Assembly: GCF_029784155.1 (NCBI RefSeq)
Contig: NC_073692.1
Location: 70,320,012-70,384,011, forward strand
Reading direction: 5' to 3'
Length of the DNA stretch: 64,000 bases
Origin: Uranotaenia lowii
Lineage: Eukaryota > Arthropoda > Insecta > Diptera > Culicidae
Position 1 is the stretch's first letter, and each line of letters opens with the position of its first letter. Shown one piece after another: positions 1 through 10,560 of the stretch. The position numbers and the translations under genes were made by a program. Below the pieces are notes generated by a model. It saw nothing but the letters and a program-made list of their open reading frames with translations. It was not told the DNA's origin and did no database searches.

Positions 1-215
1 GACCCGACTAGTTTTGTTTCATCAAACGACTGGCACTGTTCTCAATTGACGGAGCTTCACTACTCGCATGACGGATAAAGCACGACAACAATCAACATTT
101 CTCCATCATCGACTGACGAAGCTCCTACACAAGGTCAAAATTTCTCCTGAGAGTGACTGGCAAATCTTTTCACACTTCGATCGGCTGCTGACGGCAGGTA
201 CAACTAATTGAACGA

Positions 216-385
216 CTTGCTGGCAGAGAGCAACAATAGCAATAAAAAACTGAAAACGAGCTTGCTGGCAGGAGCAACAATAATAATAAATGCTTTTCTT
301 GTTCCTCTTCGGTCGTCTTCGGCTTGCTGGCAGGAGCAACAATAATAATAAATGCGTTTCTTTTTCGTCATCGGTCGCTTGAATG
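216..385. repeat. Short imperfect tandem repeat
   Basis: Three imperfect units share CTTGCTGGCAGGAGCAACAA followed by an AATAAT-rich tract; they begin near 216, 261 and 323. The surrounding first 480 bases also repeat GACTGGCA and GACGGAGCTTC-like words, so the whole start of the window looks like decayed satellite or minisatellite DNA. No coding signal is seen. Confidence 0.55.
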
Positions 386-514
386 CGATTGCTTGACTAG
401 GAAATTCTTTTAGCTTCAAATGACTGGGGAATGAATGACTGGCAAACGAAGTGACTGGTCGTTAAGGAACAGTCAATTGAGTTTGACGGACCAAGAGGCT
501 TCACAGTCACAGCT

Positions 515-1053
515 TCACGCCTCATGACGATGACTTTTGCCAAGCATGGTTAAAACCATGTATTTGGATTTCATAAGGTTCAACGACAGAAGATTTTCGT
601 CGAAGTAACTACTTAAGATTTCCATGTCATTCTGCATACTTCTGATTATTGTGGAAGAGTCATCACCAGCGTAAAAAAAGGATGTATCGTCGGCAAACAA
701 ACGTGGTTTCCCGGCAATATTCAGTTTAGGCAGATCGTTCACATATACAAGAAATAGAAGCGGTCCGAGATTACTTCCTTGTGGGACTCCTACTTTTAAG
801 GGTTGAATACTGCTTTGTACTCCGTTGATGGATACAAATTGACTTCTACCAGTTAGAAAACTTCTCATTAATTCCAGAGGTTTCCCGCGTATGCCATAAT
901 ATGCAAGCTTTTCAAGCAAGATTTCATGGTTTATGGTATCAAACGCCTTTTTCAAGTCTAGGAAGAGAAGTCCGACGCGTTTTTTCTGTTCTAGGGCTTT
1001 GTAAACATCTCCAAATAGTTCGTAAGTGGCTGTTGTAGTACTAGAGCCTGATC
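515..1053 (-). pseudogene. Non-LTR retrotransposon reverse transcriptase fragment
   Basis: On the minus strand an open segment encodes the middle of a non-LTR reverse transcriptase. In order it shows an RSGSSTTTAT-like segment, LLFLDLKKAFDTINHEIL (first catalytic Asp region), a KLAYYGIRG segment, GVPQGSNLGPLLFLVYVNDL and the catalytic FADDT box, then LNLMKSKYMVL. The frame runs upstream beyond the first listed Met as far as about 1053. The endonuclease, the N-terminal part of the RT and the C-terminus are all missing, and the sequence after KYMVL is unrelated. It is a truncated dead copy. The clade (jockey, CR1 or I-like) cannot be settled from this piece. Confidence 0.8.
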
Positions 1054-1055
1054 GA

Positions 1056-1635
1056 GTTAAGCGTTAAGCGTTAAGTTAAGAGTTAAGCGTTAGTTGATGC
1101 ATATAGTTACTATAGATTTACATTACGTATTCAGACTTTTAAAAGATTTTCAGAATCAGAATTTTCACGTTCAGTACCCTTTATAACCAGATTCAAAAAT
1201 ATTCCTATGAAATTGCTCGAGCTTGTTTAACACGAGAGTTATCCATTCGCAGAATACAATGCACCTAGGCGCGATTTTAGAGTTTGCCCTGAGGGGAAGG
1301 GGGGGGGGGACTTGTTGGATGATTTTCCAAATTTTCGAAAATCAGTCTATACAAAGGAACGTAAATTCCTAGTGAAAAATCGTTCATTTTGAGAGGTAAA
1401 AAGAGGGGGGGTTGAAGGGTTGCAAATGAATCTTCAATATTTGCTGCACACTACCCCTCTTCCTACCCTTGAAAGAATAATGAAATGTTTTAACAAATTT
1501 TCTCAATATACTTCTTTTGATATCCTTTAACAACACTAATACATCCTTTTATAAAACAATCTTCGAATCTATGATAATCATTGCGAAAAAAATTTGAAAA
1601 AGTTTAAAATTGAAGTTTAATTTGATTTTCCTCTT
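1056..1635. other. No gene seen; short simple-sequence tracts
   Basis: Non-coding, AT-rich. A few TTAAGCG units directly follow the RT fragment (about 1057-1090) and there is a G-run near 1299-1309. Nothing else is recognised. Confidence 0.5.
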
Positions 1636-1959
1636 AGAGCAAGTTCCTTCGTGTTGGGAAAATCTGGTATGAATTTTGACACTTGCAACACATAACGAAA
1701 ATTTTACCATGCCAAAATGTTTTCAAGATCTTTGGGCGTTGTATTTCTTACAGCACTGTTTCTATTTCAGTCGTATGTGATAGAAATCCAGCAATTTTTG
1801 CATTACAGCATGCGAAAATAGAACACGCGATGTGAAAAAATTTGAAGGCCGAGCTGAATTGAAGATCTTGAAAAAGTTTGTGCATGGTAAAGTTTTCAAT
1901 ATGGTTACAAGTGTCAAAATTTCTTCTACTTTTTCCCAACACCAGTGAACTTGCTCTAA
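1636..1959. mobile_element. Small palindromic MITE, copy 1 of an adjacent pair
   Basis: The left end AGAGCAAGTTC...GTGTTGG is matched in reverse at the right end (CCAACAC...GAACTTGCTCT). Internal words such as GAAAATTTTACCATGC and ACACTTGCAACAC also recur in inverted order. There is no coding capacity. The right end abuts copy 2, and the two share the bases between the facing GAACTTGCTCT and AGAGCAAGTTC ends. Confidence 0.65.
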
Positions 1960-2227
1960 GAGCAAGTTCACTTGTGTTAAAAGAAAATGGTTGAAGTTTT
2001 GACACTTGTAGCACATTTTGAAAATTTTACAATGCAAACACTGTTTCTATTTCACGCGTGTCTGATTTAAATCCAACAATTTTGTCATCACAGCATGCGA
2101 AAATAGACATTGTGTTGTAAAAAAAATTGACTACCGCAAATCTTGAAAAAAATTACATTACATTCAAAATGTGCTTGAAGTGTCAAAATTTCTACCACTT
2201 TCTTTCAACACGAGTGAACTTGCTCTA
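1960..2227. mobile_element. Small palindromic MITE, copy 2 of an adjacent pair
   Basis: This has the same terminal repeat as the preceding copy (AGAGCAAGTTCACTTGTGTT at the left, AACACGAGTGAACTTGCTCT at the right) and similar interior words (GCATGCGAAAATAGA). It carries no ORF. The TA next to each end fits a TA-targeting MITE, but the shared junction makes the exact TSD uncertain. Confidence 0.65.
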
Positions 2228-2405
2228 ATTGCTCATCTCCAAAAAAAACACAGTAATGGATAAGTAATGGAAAGTAATGGATGCACCCAGCTAAATTTCC
2301 TTCAATTTTTAAATTATTCTTAGTAGTTATTAATTCAAAAGTTGCCAGAAAATCGACACAAACTTTATCAGATTGTGACAAAAAACATAAAAATGGAATG
2401 TGATA

Positions 2406-2985
2406 CAGACCCCGTTCGTTTTTGGAAACTTTCGATTTTGGCAACATTCGATTTTGGCAACATCTGATTTTGGCACATGTGCCAAAATCGAACGGTTTTT
2501 AGAATCAACATTACCTTTTAGTTTTCGTAATAATAGGGCCAATGTAATTTAGACAAACATCATAAATACGTTTTTATGTTCTGAAATGGTGATAAAATGC
2601 AACAATAAAAACAAAAGTTTTATTGTAAAATTGTAAAGTACTCAAAAATGACAAAAAGATGAAAAATTCAAAAAGTTAAAAAACAAATTCAAACAAAAGA
2701 CTGAAAATGCCAAAAAACAACTAAAAAATGATGAAGAATGACAAAAACAGCAAATATGACAAATGAAAACAAACATTATAAACAAAACAAGAAAAGTGAA
2801 AAATGCTTCAAAAACATGATGAAAAAAATTAAAAAATGACTGCAAATAGTCGAAAATTAACCAAAAATAACGTGTTTGATAATAATAACAGTTATTTTTG
2901 TAAAAATAACTGAAAAAAAAGTTGAGAAAAAAACCGTTCGATTTTGGCAATGTACGGGCGTGTTGCCAAAATCGAACGGGGTCTG
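2406..2985. mobile_element. Tc1/mariner-type MITE, TIR CAGACCCCGTTCG
   Basis: The 580-base element begins CAGACCCCGTTCG and ends CGAACGGGGTCTG, with TA on both sides (2404-2405 and 2986-2987). The left end carries several repeats of TTCGATTTTGGCAACA followed by a short perfect palindrome around GGCACATGTGCC. The interior is an A-rich array of AAAATGACAAAA-like words and encodes nothing convincing. TA target plus TIR fits a non-autonomous Tc1/mariner element. Confidence 0.8.
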
Positions 2986-2987
2986 TA

Positions 2988-3828
2988 GTTAGCAACTTTT
3001 GCTAAGTTTTAACTTTTTAATAGGGTATCACTTAATCAGTTCCATCTTGAGTGATTTGCACTCAAGATACTCCTGATAAAATCTTTCTTCAAATAATTTA
3101 AGAATTCAATAATATAATGTTTACCACAGTTTTGGACGAAATATTCAATCATTAAACGTTTATGTGTATTCTTAAAAACTTAAAATCAGCAAAACATAAA
3201 AGTTTTTCTTAAGTATCAATCTTTTCAAGATCATAAATCGAAAAATCTGCATTGTGAAAATATGTAGAAATATAGGTACCGTGAAACGGGGTAAGATTGA
3301 TAACTTTCTAAAATATTTTTCAATTATTTTTTTTCTGTTGAGTAACTAGGTGACATGTTTCATATTTTTAAAACCAGTACTGGACTCTTATGAACGTAAA
3401 ACATGGTTGCAGAATCTTATTAGATTACTTTAAATTTGATTTCAAAATCGATTTAGTCTTCGTTAAGAAATTGATGCTTTGGAGTAACATTGATCAGTCT
3501 CTATTTTGACGGTTTCAACGAGAGTTTTCTTAATCATAAAGGATACAAAACACAAAACACAATATTTAAGATGCAAGTTTATCAATTACTTAGGTAGTTC
3601 AGAACAAACAAAAATGATATAAAATTAATCATAAAACTCCAAAAAATTTTACACAACATTTTCGGTAGCTAAAGATACTAAATTTTTAACTTTTGGTCCA
3701 GCAAATGTTGAGATAAAAAATACTGAATTTCGGTGTATCTTGGATTAGATTTCTTCGCGGTCCATAAAGCAACATCGCGGACCTTAATGTGTTAAGGCTG
3801 AGCAACAATTGAAATTGAAAGATGGACA
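2988..3828. other. No gene seen
   Basis: AT-rich non-coding sequence. Near 3280 there is a CCGTGAAACGGGGTAAGATTG-like word that resembles, in inverse orientation, the right ends of family R copies near 17030 and 40240, so this may be decayed family R DNA. Confidence 0.4.
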
Positions 3829-4090
3829 TTACTTACTTACTTACTTAATGATCCCGCGCCGATCCTCCGGTGCATAGGGCCGTGGTAAAAGACCTCCACT
3901 GTTGACGATCCGGGGCCAGCGTCTTCACCTGGTCCCAGTCAAGATTCTCGTCGACAGTTCGGATTTCAGCCGCTAGGCTTCGCCTCCACGAGTTTCTGGG
4001 TCTGCCTCTTCTTCGATGACCTTCTGTATTCCAATCTAGAGCCTCTCTGCAAATCTCGTTTTCATCTTTTCGCAGCGGAAAGATAAACAT
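3829..4090 (-). pseudogene. C-terminal fragment of an RTE-like non-LTR retrotransposon
   Basis: The minus-strand reading 4090-3845 ends in a conserved retrotransposon tail: EICREALDWNTEGHRRRGRP, then NSWRRSLAAEIRTVDENLDW and DRQQWRSFTTALCTGG. This basic C-terminal segment with Trp-containing repeats is typical of insect non-LTR polymerases. A TTAC microsatellite (3829-3846) follows the ORF end and looks like the 3' tail. The endonuclease and RT are absent, so this is a 5'-truncated copy. A second, very similar stretch of the same tail lies at 9961-10090. Confidence 0.7.
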
Positions 4091-4128
4091 TGATGCTGCA
4101 TAAATTCAGGGGCTAAATTTTTAAACAT
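3959..4128. repeat. Left half of tandem unit 1, interrupted by a Helitron
   Basis: These bases are repeated with few differences at 9961-10132. The continuation of the unit is found after the Helitron at 9874-9960, matching 10133-10214. The arrangement is a tandem duplication of a roughly 255-base unit whose first copy was split by the Helitron. Confidence 0.8.
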
Positions 4129-4137
4129 CTATATATA

Positions 4138-7100
4138 CAGTGAGCGAAATAAGAATAGCACCACTATGTGTTTTGCTTGTTAAAATATGAAAAATTGAAA
4201 ATTACGAAAATTTTCTTCCACAGATTGTTCTGAATTGTTTAACGGATAAATCGAGCATAAATTTACTTATTTTGGACGTAGCAATTGACGTTGAGGACCA
4301 ATAATGTGAAAAAGGGGTGCGAAATAAGAATAGAACCACTTGAGTTTTTCCAACAAAAACCAGATTATTTTCAAAAATTTACTATGTAAAAGTGAATAAT
4401 AATGCTTCTACGAGTTATTTGAATAGATAACTGCATCTTAGGAGTTTTCCAGAATTCCAAAGGATTTCAAAGGTTTTAAAATGGGGGTTTTGAGAGATGC
4501 TCCTCTAGCGTTAAGGAATTAAATATTTGAGCTGTAATTCTTTCTCAAATTACTAACTTTCTTCATAAAAATGACGTGAAATGATGAAACAAACATTCAT
4601 GATTAATTTTTAATCAGAAAAAATAGGTTGCAATTCAAAAACTTTGATTTTGGTCAGAAAACCACACTTTTTTCCAGTTTCAAGTCGTAGATGGCAGCAC
4701 TATCTTGCAGTTAATACCAAATATCGTCTCAATATTGATTTTCCAGGTTTATTTAGGCCCATATTCATCATTTTGAGGTAGTTTCCCATTACAGTTTTGT
4801 GGAAGTTCACGCTGCAGAAAGCTTTTCCGGATTTGCAAAAGAATCACCAGCTCAAAAATGTACAACCGCCAAAATTCCTGCTCATCTCAACTTCCGATTC
4901 AATTGCAAATCATACCAATAATACTGCTAGCCGTTTGGTCCATCAAGCTGCATCCCAAAATATAACTTTATTCTTATAATCGGTCCAAAAAATTCACTTT
5001 TAGTGACCTTGATGTAATTCAATTTTTTTGGATTTAGTGATCTTACAATTTCCAAAGCGTTCACACGGTACATGTATTTATTTGTTGACCAAAATCGTCC
5101 AGCACTCCCTAATTAATCCCAGATATTCGAAAATGAGCATGAATTTGGTTAAATGGCAAGATAGTGCTGCCATCTATGACATAAAACTAGAGAAAAAGTG
5201 TTTGATTACACTAGTTTACAAAATTTAAAAAAAATCGTGAACTTGATTTACTGATCAACATTTTTAATGTAAAATCGGGTGCTGAATCCGAAAATGAAAT
5301 TCAAAAAAATCTCAGTAGAACCGTTTTTGAGTTATGCTCAAAATATTAAATTTCGGAAAAATTAAAAAAGTTCTTGTACTTAGATTAAAATATCTCGGAC
5401 GACATAACAGTAATTTGAAAGCTCTCTTTTGCATATTAAAGGTGAATCAATTTTCTATCGATCATCTGAACACTGTTTTTGCGTTTGACCAACAGTATTG
5501 CTGATATTAGTGACTTTATGAGGAATAAAATTATAAAAAACGCATTTTTTTAGAGAAAATTTTGTTTAAACGAAAGTTTTAGACTCGATGGTAGCATTTA
5601 AAAAATCTGATTTTCTTTTGCGCTTAAATATCAATTTTAAACAAAGATTTCAAGTGATTATTTATCAAAATCGGTTGAAAATTGAAGAAGTTATGGCTAC
5701 TTTACCATAACTGAAATTTTTGGAGTTTTTAATAATTTAACGAACCGCAGTACACTTATCATAGTATAGGAAGAATGGAACATGATAAATCTCACTCGCT
5801 CTAAGTCAAAATTATTTATAAGCTTACCAGAAGGTCACATGCCAAATTTCAGGAAGATCTGACCATAGGGAGGGTTTGCTTAAGTCTCAAACGTGAATAA
5901 AATTTTGAGGTATTTTGCCCGGAAGGAACGAAAAATACTGGTTTTTCATCAATAACTTTTTTCATCACTAGCTGATTGTTTTTTATGGTTGATTTTCTTA
6001 AAGCCTTAGTTGAGACAAATATTTCACCCGAAGACTGTAACTCGATTGGATTTGAAACAGAAAAGTTATTGCGGTTCAAAGGCCGCAAATTTTGTCCAAC
6101 ACGCAATGAGTACTTTTTACGCATTGAGTTTTATACGAGAATTTTCGACCAAAATACAATCTTTGAACCGAAATTACTTTTCTGTTTCAAGTCCAATCGA
6201 GTTACAGTCTTCGGGTGAAATATTTGTCTCAATTTAGGCTTTAAGAAAATCAACTATAAAAAACAATCAGCTAGTGATGAAAAAAGTTATTGATGAAAAA
6301 CCAGTATTTTTCGTTCCTTTCGGGCTAAATACCTCAAAATTTTATTCTCGTTTGAGACTTAAGCAAACCCTCCCTATGGTCAGATCCTACTGAAACTTGG
6401 CATGTGACCTTTTGGTAAGCTAATAAATAATTTTGACTTGGAACGAGTGAGATTTATCATGTTTCATTCTTCCTATACTATGATAAGTGTACTGCGGTTC
6501 GTTAAAATATTAAAAACTGTAAAAATTACAGTTATGATAAAGTAGCCATAACTTCTTCAATTTTCAACCGATTTTGATAAATAACCACTTGAAATCTTTG
6601 TTTTGAATTGATATTCAAGCACAAAAGAAAATCAGATTTTTTAAATGCTACCATTGAGTCTAAAACTTTCGTTTAAACAAAATTTTCTCTAAAAAAATGC
6701 GTTTTTTATAATTTTATTCCTCATAAAGTCACTAATATCAGCAATACTGTTGGTCAAACGCAAAAACAGTGTTCAGATGATCGATAGAAAATTGATTCAC
6801 CTTTAATATGCAAAAGAGAGATTTCAAATCACTGTTATACCGTCCGAGATATTTTAATCTAAGTACAAGAACTTTTTTAATTTTTTCGAAATTTAATATT
6901 TTGAGCATAACTAAAAAACGGTTCTACTGAGATTTTTTTGAATTTCATTTTCGGATTCAGCGCCCGATTTCACATTGGAAATGACCTTCAGTTTACTGAG
7001 TTCAAAAATGCTGTAAACTAGTGTTATTAAAAAAAATTAGTATTTTTGAATTCCAACCTGCTTTTTGAATTCAAACCCAGCCTCAAATCTATGTATCATC

Positions 7101-7556
7101 ATTTTGCATCATACTTGTGAATGTTAATGAAGAAATCAAGCAGTTTGATAAAGTTTTATAGCTCAAATATCTAATTCCTTAACGCTAGAGGAGCATCTCT
7201 TAAAACCCCCATTTTAAAACCTTTGAAATCCTTTGGAATTCTGGAAAACTCCTTCAAATGCAGTTATCTATTCAAATAACTCGTAGAAGCATTATTATTC
7301 ACTTTTACACAGTAAATTTTTAAAACTAATCTAGTTTTTGTTGGAAAAACTCAAGTGGTTCTATTCTTATTTCGCACCCCTTTTCCACACTTTTGGTCCT
7401 CAACGCCAATTGCTACGTCCAAAAAAAGTAAATTTATGCTTGATTTATCCGTTAAACAATTCAGAACAATCTGTGGAAGAAAATTTTCGTAATTTTCAAT
7501 CATTCATATTTTAACAAGCAAAACGCATAGTGGTGCTATTCTTATTTCGCTCACTG
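4138..7556. mobile_element. Foldback Tc1-like element, copy 1 (CAGTGAGCGAAATAAG ends)
   Basis: The element begins CAGTGAGCGAAATAAGAATA and ends with the reverse complement. TA duplications lie at 4136-4137 and 7557-7558. The arms are inverted repeats of roughly 600 bases. Each arm has a second internal copy of the terminal word (GTGCGAAATAAGAATAG, about 175 bases inward), an IR/DR arrangement known from some Tc1-like transposons. No transposase is recognisable. It is interrupted by the hairpin at 5209-7023; without it the length (about 1.6 kb) matches copy 2 at 19674-21269. Confidence 0.85.
5209..7023. mobile_element. CACTAG-ended hairpin element, 1815 bases
   Basis: The element begins CACTAGTTTACA and ends TGTAAACTAGTG, with TTA on both sides (5206-5208 and 7024-7026). 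Almost the whole element is one inverted repeat: the arms run about 5270-6081 and 6161-6965 around a roughly 80-base loop. Copy 2 of the host element shows the empty site GATTATTAAAAA at about 20738. CACTA ends with a 3-base duplication fit the CACTA (EnSpm/CMC) superfamily, but no transposase is present, so this assignment is an inference. The small ORFs inside are mirror images from the two arms, not genes. Confidence 0.75.
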
Positions 7557-8060
7557 TATAAAACAGGGAGAGAGACAGACCATACAGAAATGTGCGAACA
7601 CGCATAACTCTTCACTGGATCATCCGATTTGCATGCGATTTTTTTTGTTGTGTTCGTCTTGACACAAGGAATGTCACAACGGAGCCGAAATTTGGAAAAT
7701 GTTTTTGTGGAATTTGAAAATTAATTTTTAGTTTTTATTTGTATCAAATAAAGTCATGGCACCCAATTTCCATTTTTTTCATTCGAATCACCCAGAGTAG
7801 GAAGGCGCCAAAAGCAATCAAGGCTTACTGATGTTCATCCATCTCTCTATAGGAAGTTTTGGCGCCCATTTTCATTGCAAGTGTACTTTTCACGTGGCAC
7901 CAGTAAAATGGATACTTGGATGTAATTGTTCACCTTCCGTATGGGGTGAAAAAAAAGGCAATAAGCCGGCATGTCTATTTTTATATCTATTTTCGAATAT
8001 TGTCATTTTTGCTTCAGCATCAAGGCAACTTTAACATTTTTAAAAATGATTTATCCAAAG

Positions 8061-8540
8061 CTAGCCGGATTGCCCGGTTTTACTCGGACTTGACCGGGTA
8101 ATTGATAAAACAAAATTTAAAGGGCCCGGTCAAGTCGTCCAGCCCGGTTTTCCGGATTTTGATAAAAAAAAACCCGAATTTTCCGGATTTAGTCATTTCA
8201 TTTGTCAAATAAAAAAATCTCTTATTAAGTTATAATTTTTTAAATTTTGCGAACTGAAACGGAATTTTTTGAGTAACTTTTAACATAATAATCATGCACT
8301 GTTTCTGGATGCTTGAAATACGATTCAAAATTTCTGATGTGTTATGAAAAAAAAAAATTATTGAAGTGCTTTTCGTTTTAATTTTTTTTTTTTAGTAGTT
8401 TCTGAATTTAGCCCAAATTTTCTTGGTATTGCCGGAATTTTGGATTGACAATTTTGAAATCAAATGCCCGGATATTGTTAGGTTTTTAGATCAAATAAAT
8501 TTGCCTGACCAGGATACGCTCGGGAAAATTCTGATCTCTT
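8061..8540. repeat. Family G repeat (CCGGATTGCCCGG), inside the Helitron
   Basis: It starts at CTAGCCGGATTGCCCGG, contains GTCCAGCCCGGTTTTCCGG and later ATCAAATGCCCGGATATTG, and ends near GGATACGCTCGGG. Related pieces occur near 10860, 32733, 37497, 40310, 41877 and 56485. The complete copy at 41877-42149 suggests a MITE with AGGTTGCCAGA termini. Confidence 0.55.
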
Positions 8541-8544
8541 TTAT

Positions 8545-9845
8545 TTACTCCGTTATTTTGTTTTGTTTATTTTCCGGCTAAATGAAAGACTGTCATATTA
8601 TTTAATAAAATAATATTCTACGTATGATTGTGGAAGTTTTTACATATCCAAAACAACTGAACAGATAACAATGAAATATTTATGGTATAACACCAAGAGA
8701 ACGTCTTATTTTTAATTATTAGAATAAGACGACCATAAATTGATTTACTTGGTTTTTGTAAACGTCAAGAATATAATGAGTTAGTTCGAGAATAGAATGA
8801 TATTAACTTTGTAATTCTATGTGAATTTCATCAGAAAACCAAGGAAATGTTAGATACTATCCACTTCTTCCTTTTATACTTAGGTGCTAAAAAACTGAAC
8901 AAAATTAAGGATATAAATAGGGTTGACTTTGTTAAAATAAAATTCATAATTTGATCCAACAATCAGTATCAGAAATCAGGAACAGATAATTGGTTCAATA
9001 ACATCTTCAAATACAAGAACCTGGGAAAATAAAAATTTTAGTCTCGATGAAAATATGATTCAAGATCCAAAACAGAGATAAGGAAAACTGAATTAGATTT
9101 GCAAAGACTTTTTTGAATTTCATTTCTGATTTTGAATTCAAGATCTCAAAGTAAAACAAGATTTCATAACCGTTTGATTTAAAATTGCTGTGAATAAAAA
9201 TTCCATGTACATACACATATTTTGAATGTTCTAATTTTCTTTGTTAATACTTAAGCATCCATTTTTTGATAAATATGATTTCTCGATAAATATGATAAAG
9301 TTAAAGTCGATATAAAAAAGATGATTTAAAAAATTAAGAGGATATTATCTAATACAGAGATCATATCAAATGCATGATAGATAACGAAAAACAGAATGGT
9401 ATATGGAAATTTGTTGATATTTATATATTTGCAGTATGAGAAAAATCGCGAAATTTCATACCATGAAAAGTGTTGCGCCATTTCTACAAATTTGGTACCT
9501 ATACGATAAAGAAAATTTCAAACATGGTTTTAGCGAAAAAGGAAAGACAGTTGATCAAAACTGCTTAAAATGACGACACATTTCAACAAAACATTTTTTG
9601 GCACTTATCTTCTGGTTAATAGAAATTGAAACTATCGGTGTCAAGGATTCTCTGTAAATGAAGATATTCGCTTTCCAGTTTTGTTGGAAGTCAATCTTCT
9701 TCGAAAATTTTTGCCCCTGGAGGTAGGCACTATTCAAATAACTGTTCACTCCGTTTGAAGGTAACAATCCAGTTTCATAAGCGTAAATAATTACTTACCT
9801 ATTTTCTGCTCATTTACATGTTCATTATTTTTGCGAAAGTCAAAG
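8545..9845. other. Helitron interior, no gene seen
   Basis: Very AT-rich sequence between the family G insertion and the Helitron 3' hairpin. There is no ORF with recognisable motifs; short ORFs at 9007-9216 and 9555-9767 on the minus strand have low-complexity compositions. Confidence 0.5.
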
Positions 9846-9873
9846 GCTTAACGAAGTTTGCCGGGTCAGCTAG

Positions 9874-9960
9874 TTACTTATAAAATTTAAACTAAAAAAA
9901 AATTAAATTCTACCTTCATTCCATCCATCCCAGGCCCTCGCACTGTTCCCCTTTAATTCT
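9874..9960. repeat. Right half of tandem unit 1
   Basis: This starts TTACTTATAAAATTTAAAC directly at the Helitron 3' end and matches 10133-10214 almost base for base. It completes the unit begun at 3959-4128. Part of it (GGCCCTCGCACTGTTCCCC) is related to family R near 16270 and 39835. Confidence 0.8.
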
Positions 9961-10214
9961 AGTTCGGTTTTCAGCGGCTGGGCTTCGCCGCCACGAGTTT
10001 CTGGGTCTGCCTCTTCTTCGATGACCTTCTGTATTCCAATCTAGAGCCTCTCTGCAAATCTCGTTTTCATCTTTTCGCAGCGGGAAGATAAACATTGATG
10101 CTGCATAAATTCAGGGGCTAAATTTTTAAACATTACTTATAAAATTTAAACTAAAAAAAATTAAATTCTACCTTCATTCCATCTCCCAGGCCCTCGCACT
10201 GTTCCCCTTTAATT
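9961..10214. repeat. Tandem unit 2, carrying the Helitron empty site
   Basis: This is an uninterrupted copy of the unit split by the Helitron. Positions 9961-10132 match 3959-4128 and positions 10133-10214 match 9874-9958. On the minus strand it includes the same retrotransposon tail (EALDWN...GHRRRGRP region) as 3845-4090 but lacks the TTAC tail and the last residues. Confidence 0.8.
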
Positions 10215-10560
10215 TTATCTTTCTAACTTTACCATTTGATAGTTTCAAGCCTTTTGTCCTAGACTGGCTTACTCTTGGAAAATGTTCTTATTTTTAAACG
10301 TCGAAAATTTTCATCAAACTACAAAATAAACTGCACCTAAACTGTACATTTTTTAAGGAAAAAAGTTGACATCTCACATTAATCAATTTGTTTGCTCCTA
10401 AAAACTTTGATTTCATCAGGAACGGTGTCTGTTTGCGAGCCTTCGAAAAAATAAATATTTTGAGATTTTAACATTCAATTTCAAATTTTTTAAAACAAAC
10501 CAAGTTTTCCCAATTTGAAACGCAACTTATAGGTTTATAAACGTAGAAAAAAGACTACTA
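10215..10560. repeat. Family R, partial copy 1
   Basis: The stretch resembles 16290-16940 and 39850-40080. Shared words include ACCATTTGATAG, the GTGTCTGTTTGCGAGCC/GTGTTTGTTTGTG region, and CAATTTGAAACGCAACTTATAGG followed by AAACGTAGAAAA. No coding potential is seen. Confidence 0.5.

Larger units (their letters stand above)
4129..9873 (+). mobile_element. Non-autonomous Helitron, with nested elements
   Basis: The 5' end starts TCTATATATA immediately after an A. The 3' end is CTAG (9870-9873), preceded at about 9848-9865 by a hairpin-forming GGCTTAACGAAGTTTGCC, and is followed by T. This matches the Helitron signature: 5' TC, 3' hairpin plus CTRR, insertion between A and T, no TSD. The unoccupied site is present at 10128-10140, where AAACA is directly joined to TTACTTATAAAA. 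A 3.4-kb Tc1-like element sits nine bases inside the 5' end; without it the Helitron is about 2.3 kb. No Rep or helicase ORF is visible, so it depended on a helper. Confidence 0.82.

Noticed and set aside
5849..6237. Cluster of similar ORFs on both strands
   Set aside because: They are mirror-image readings of the two arms of the CACTAG hairpin, not genes.
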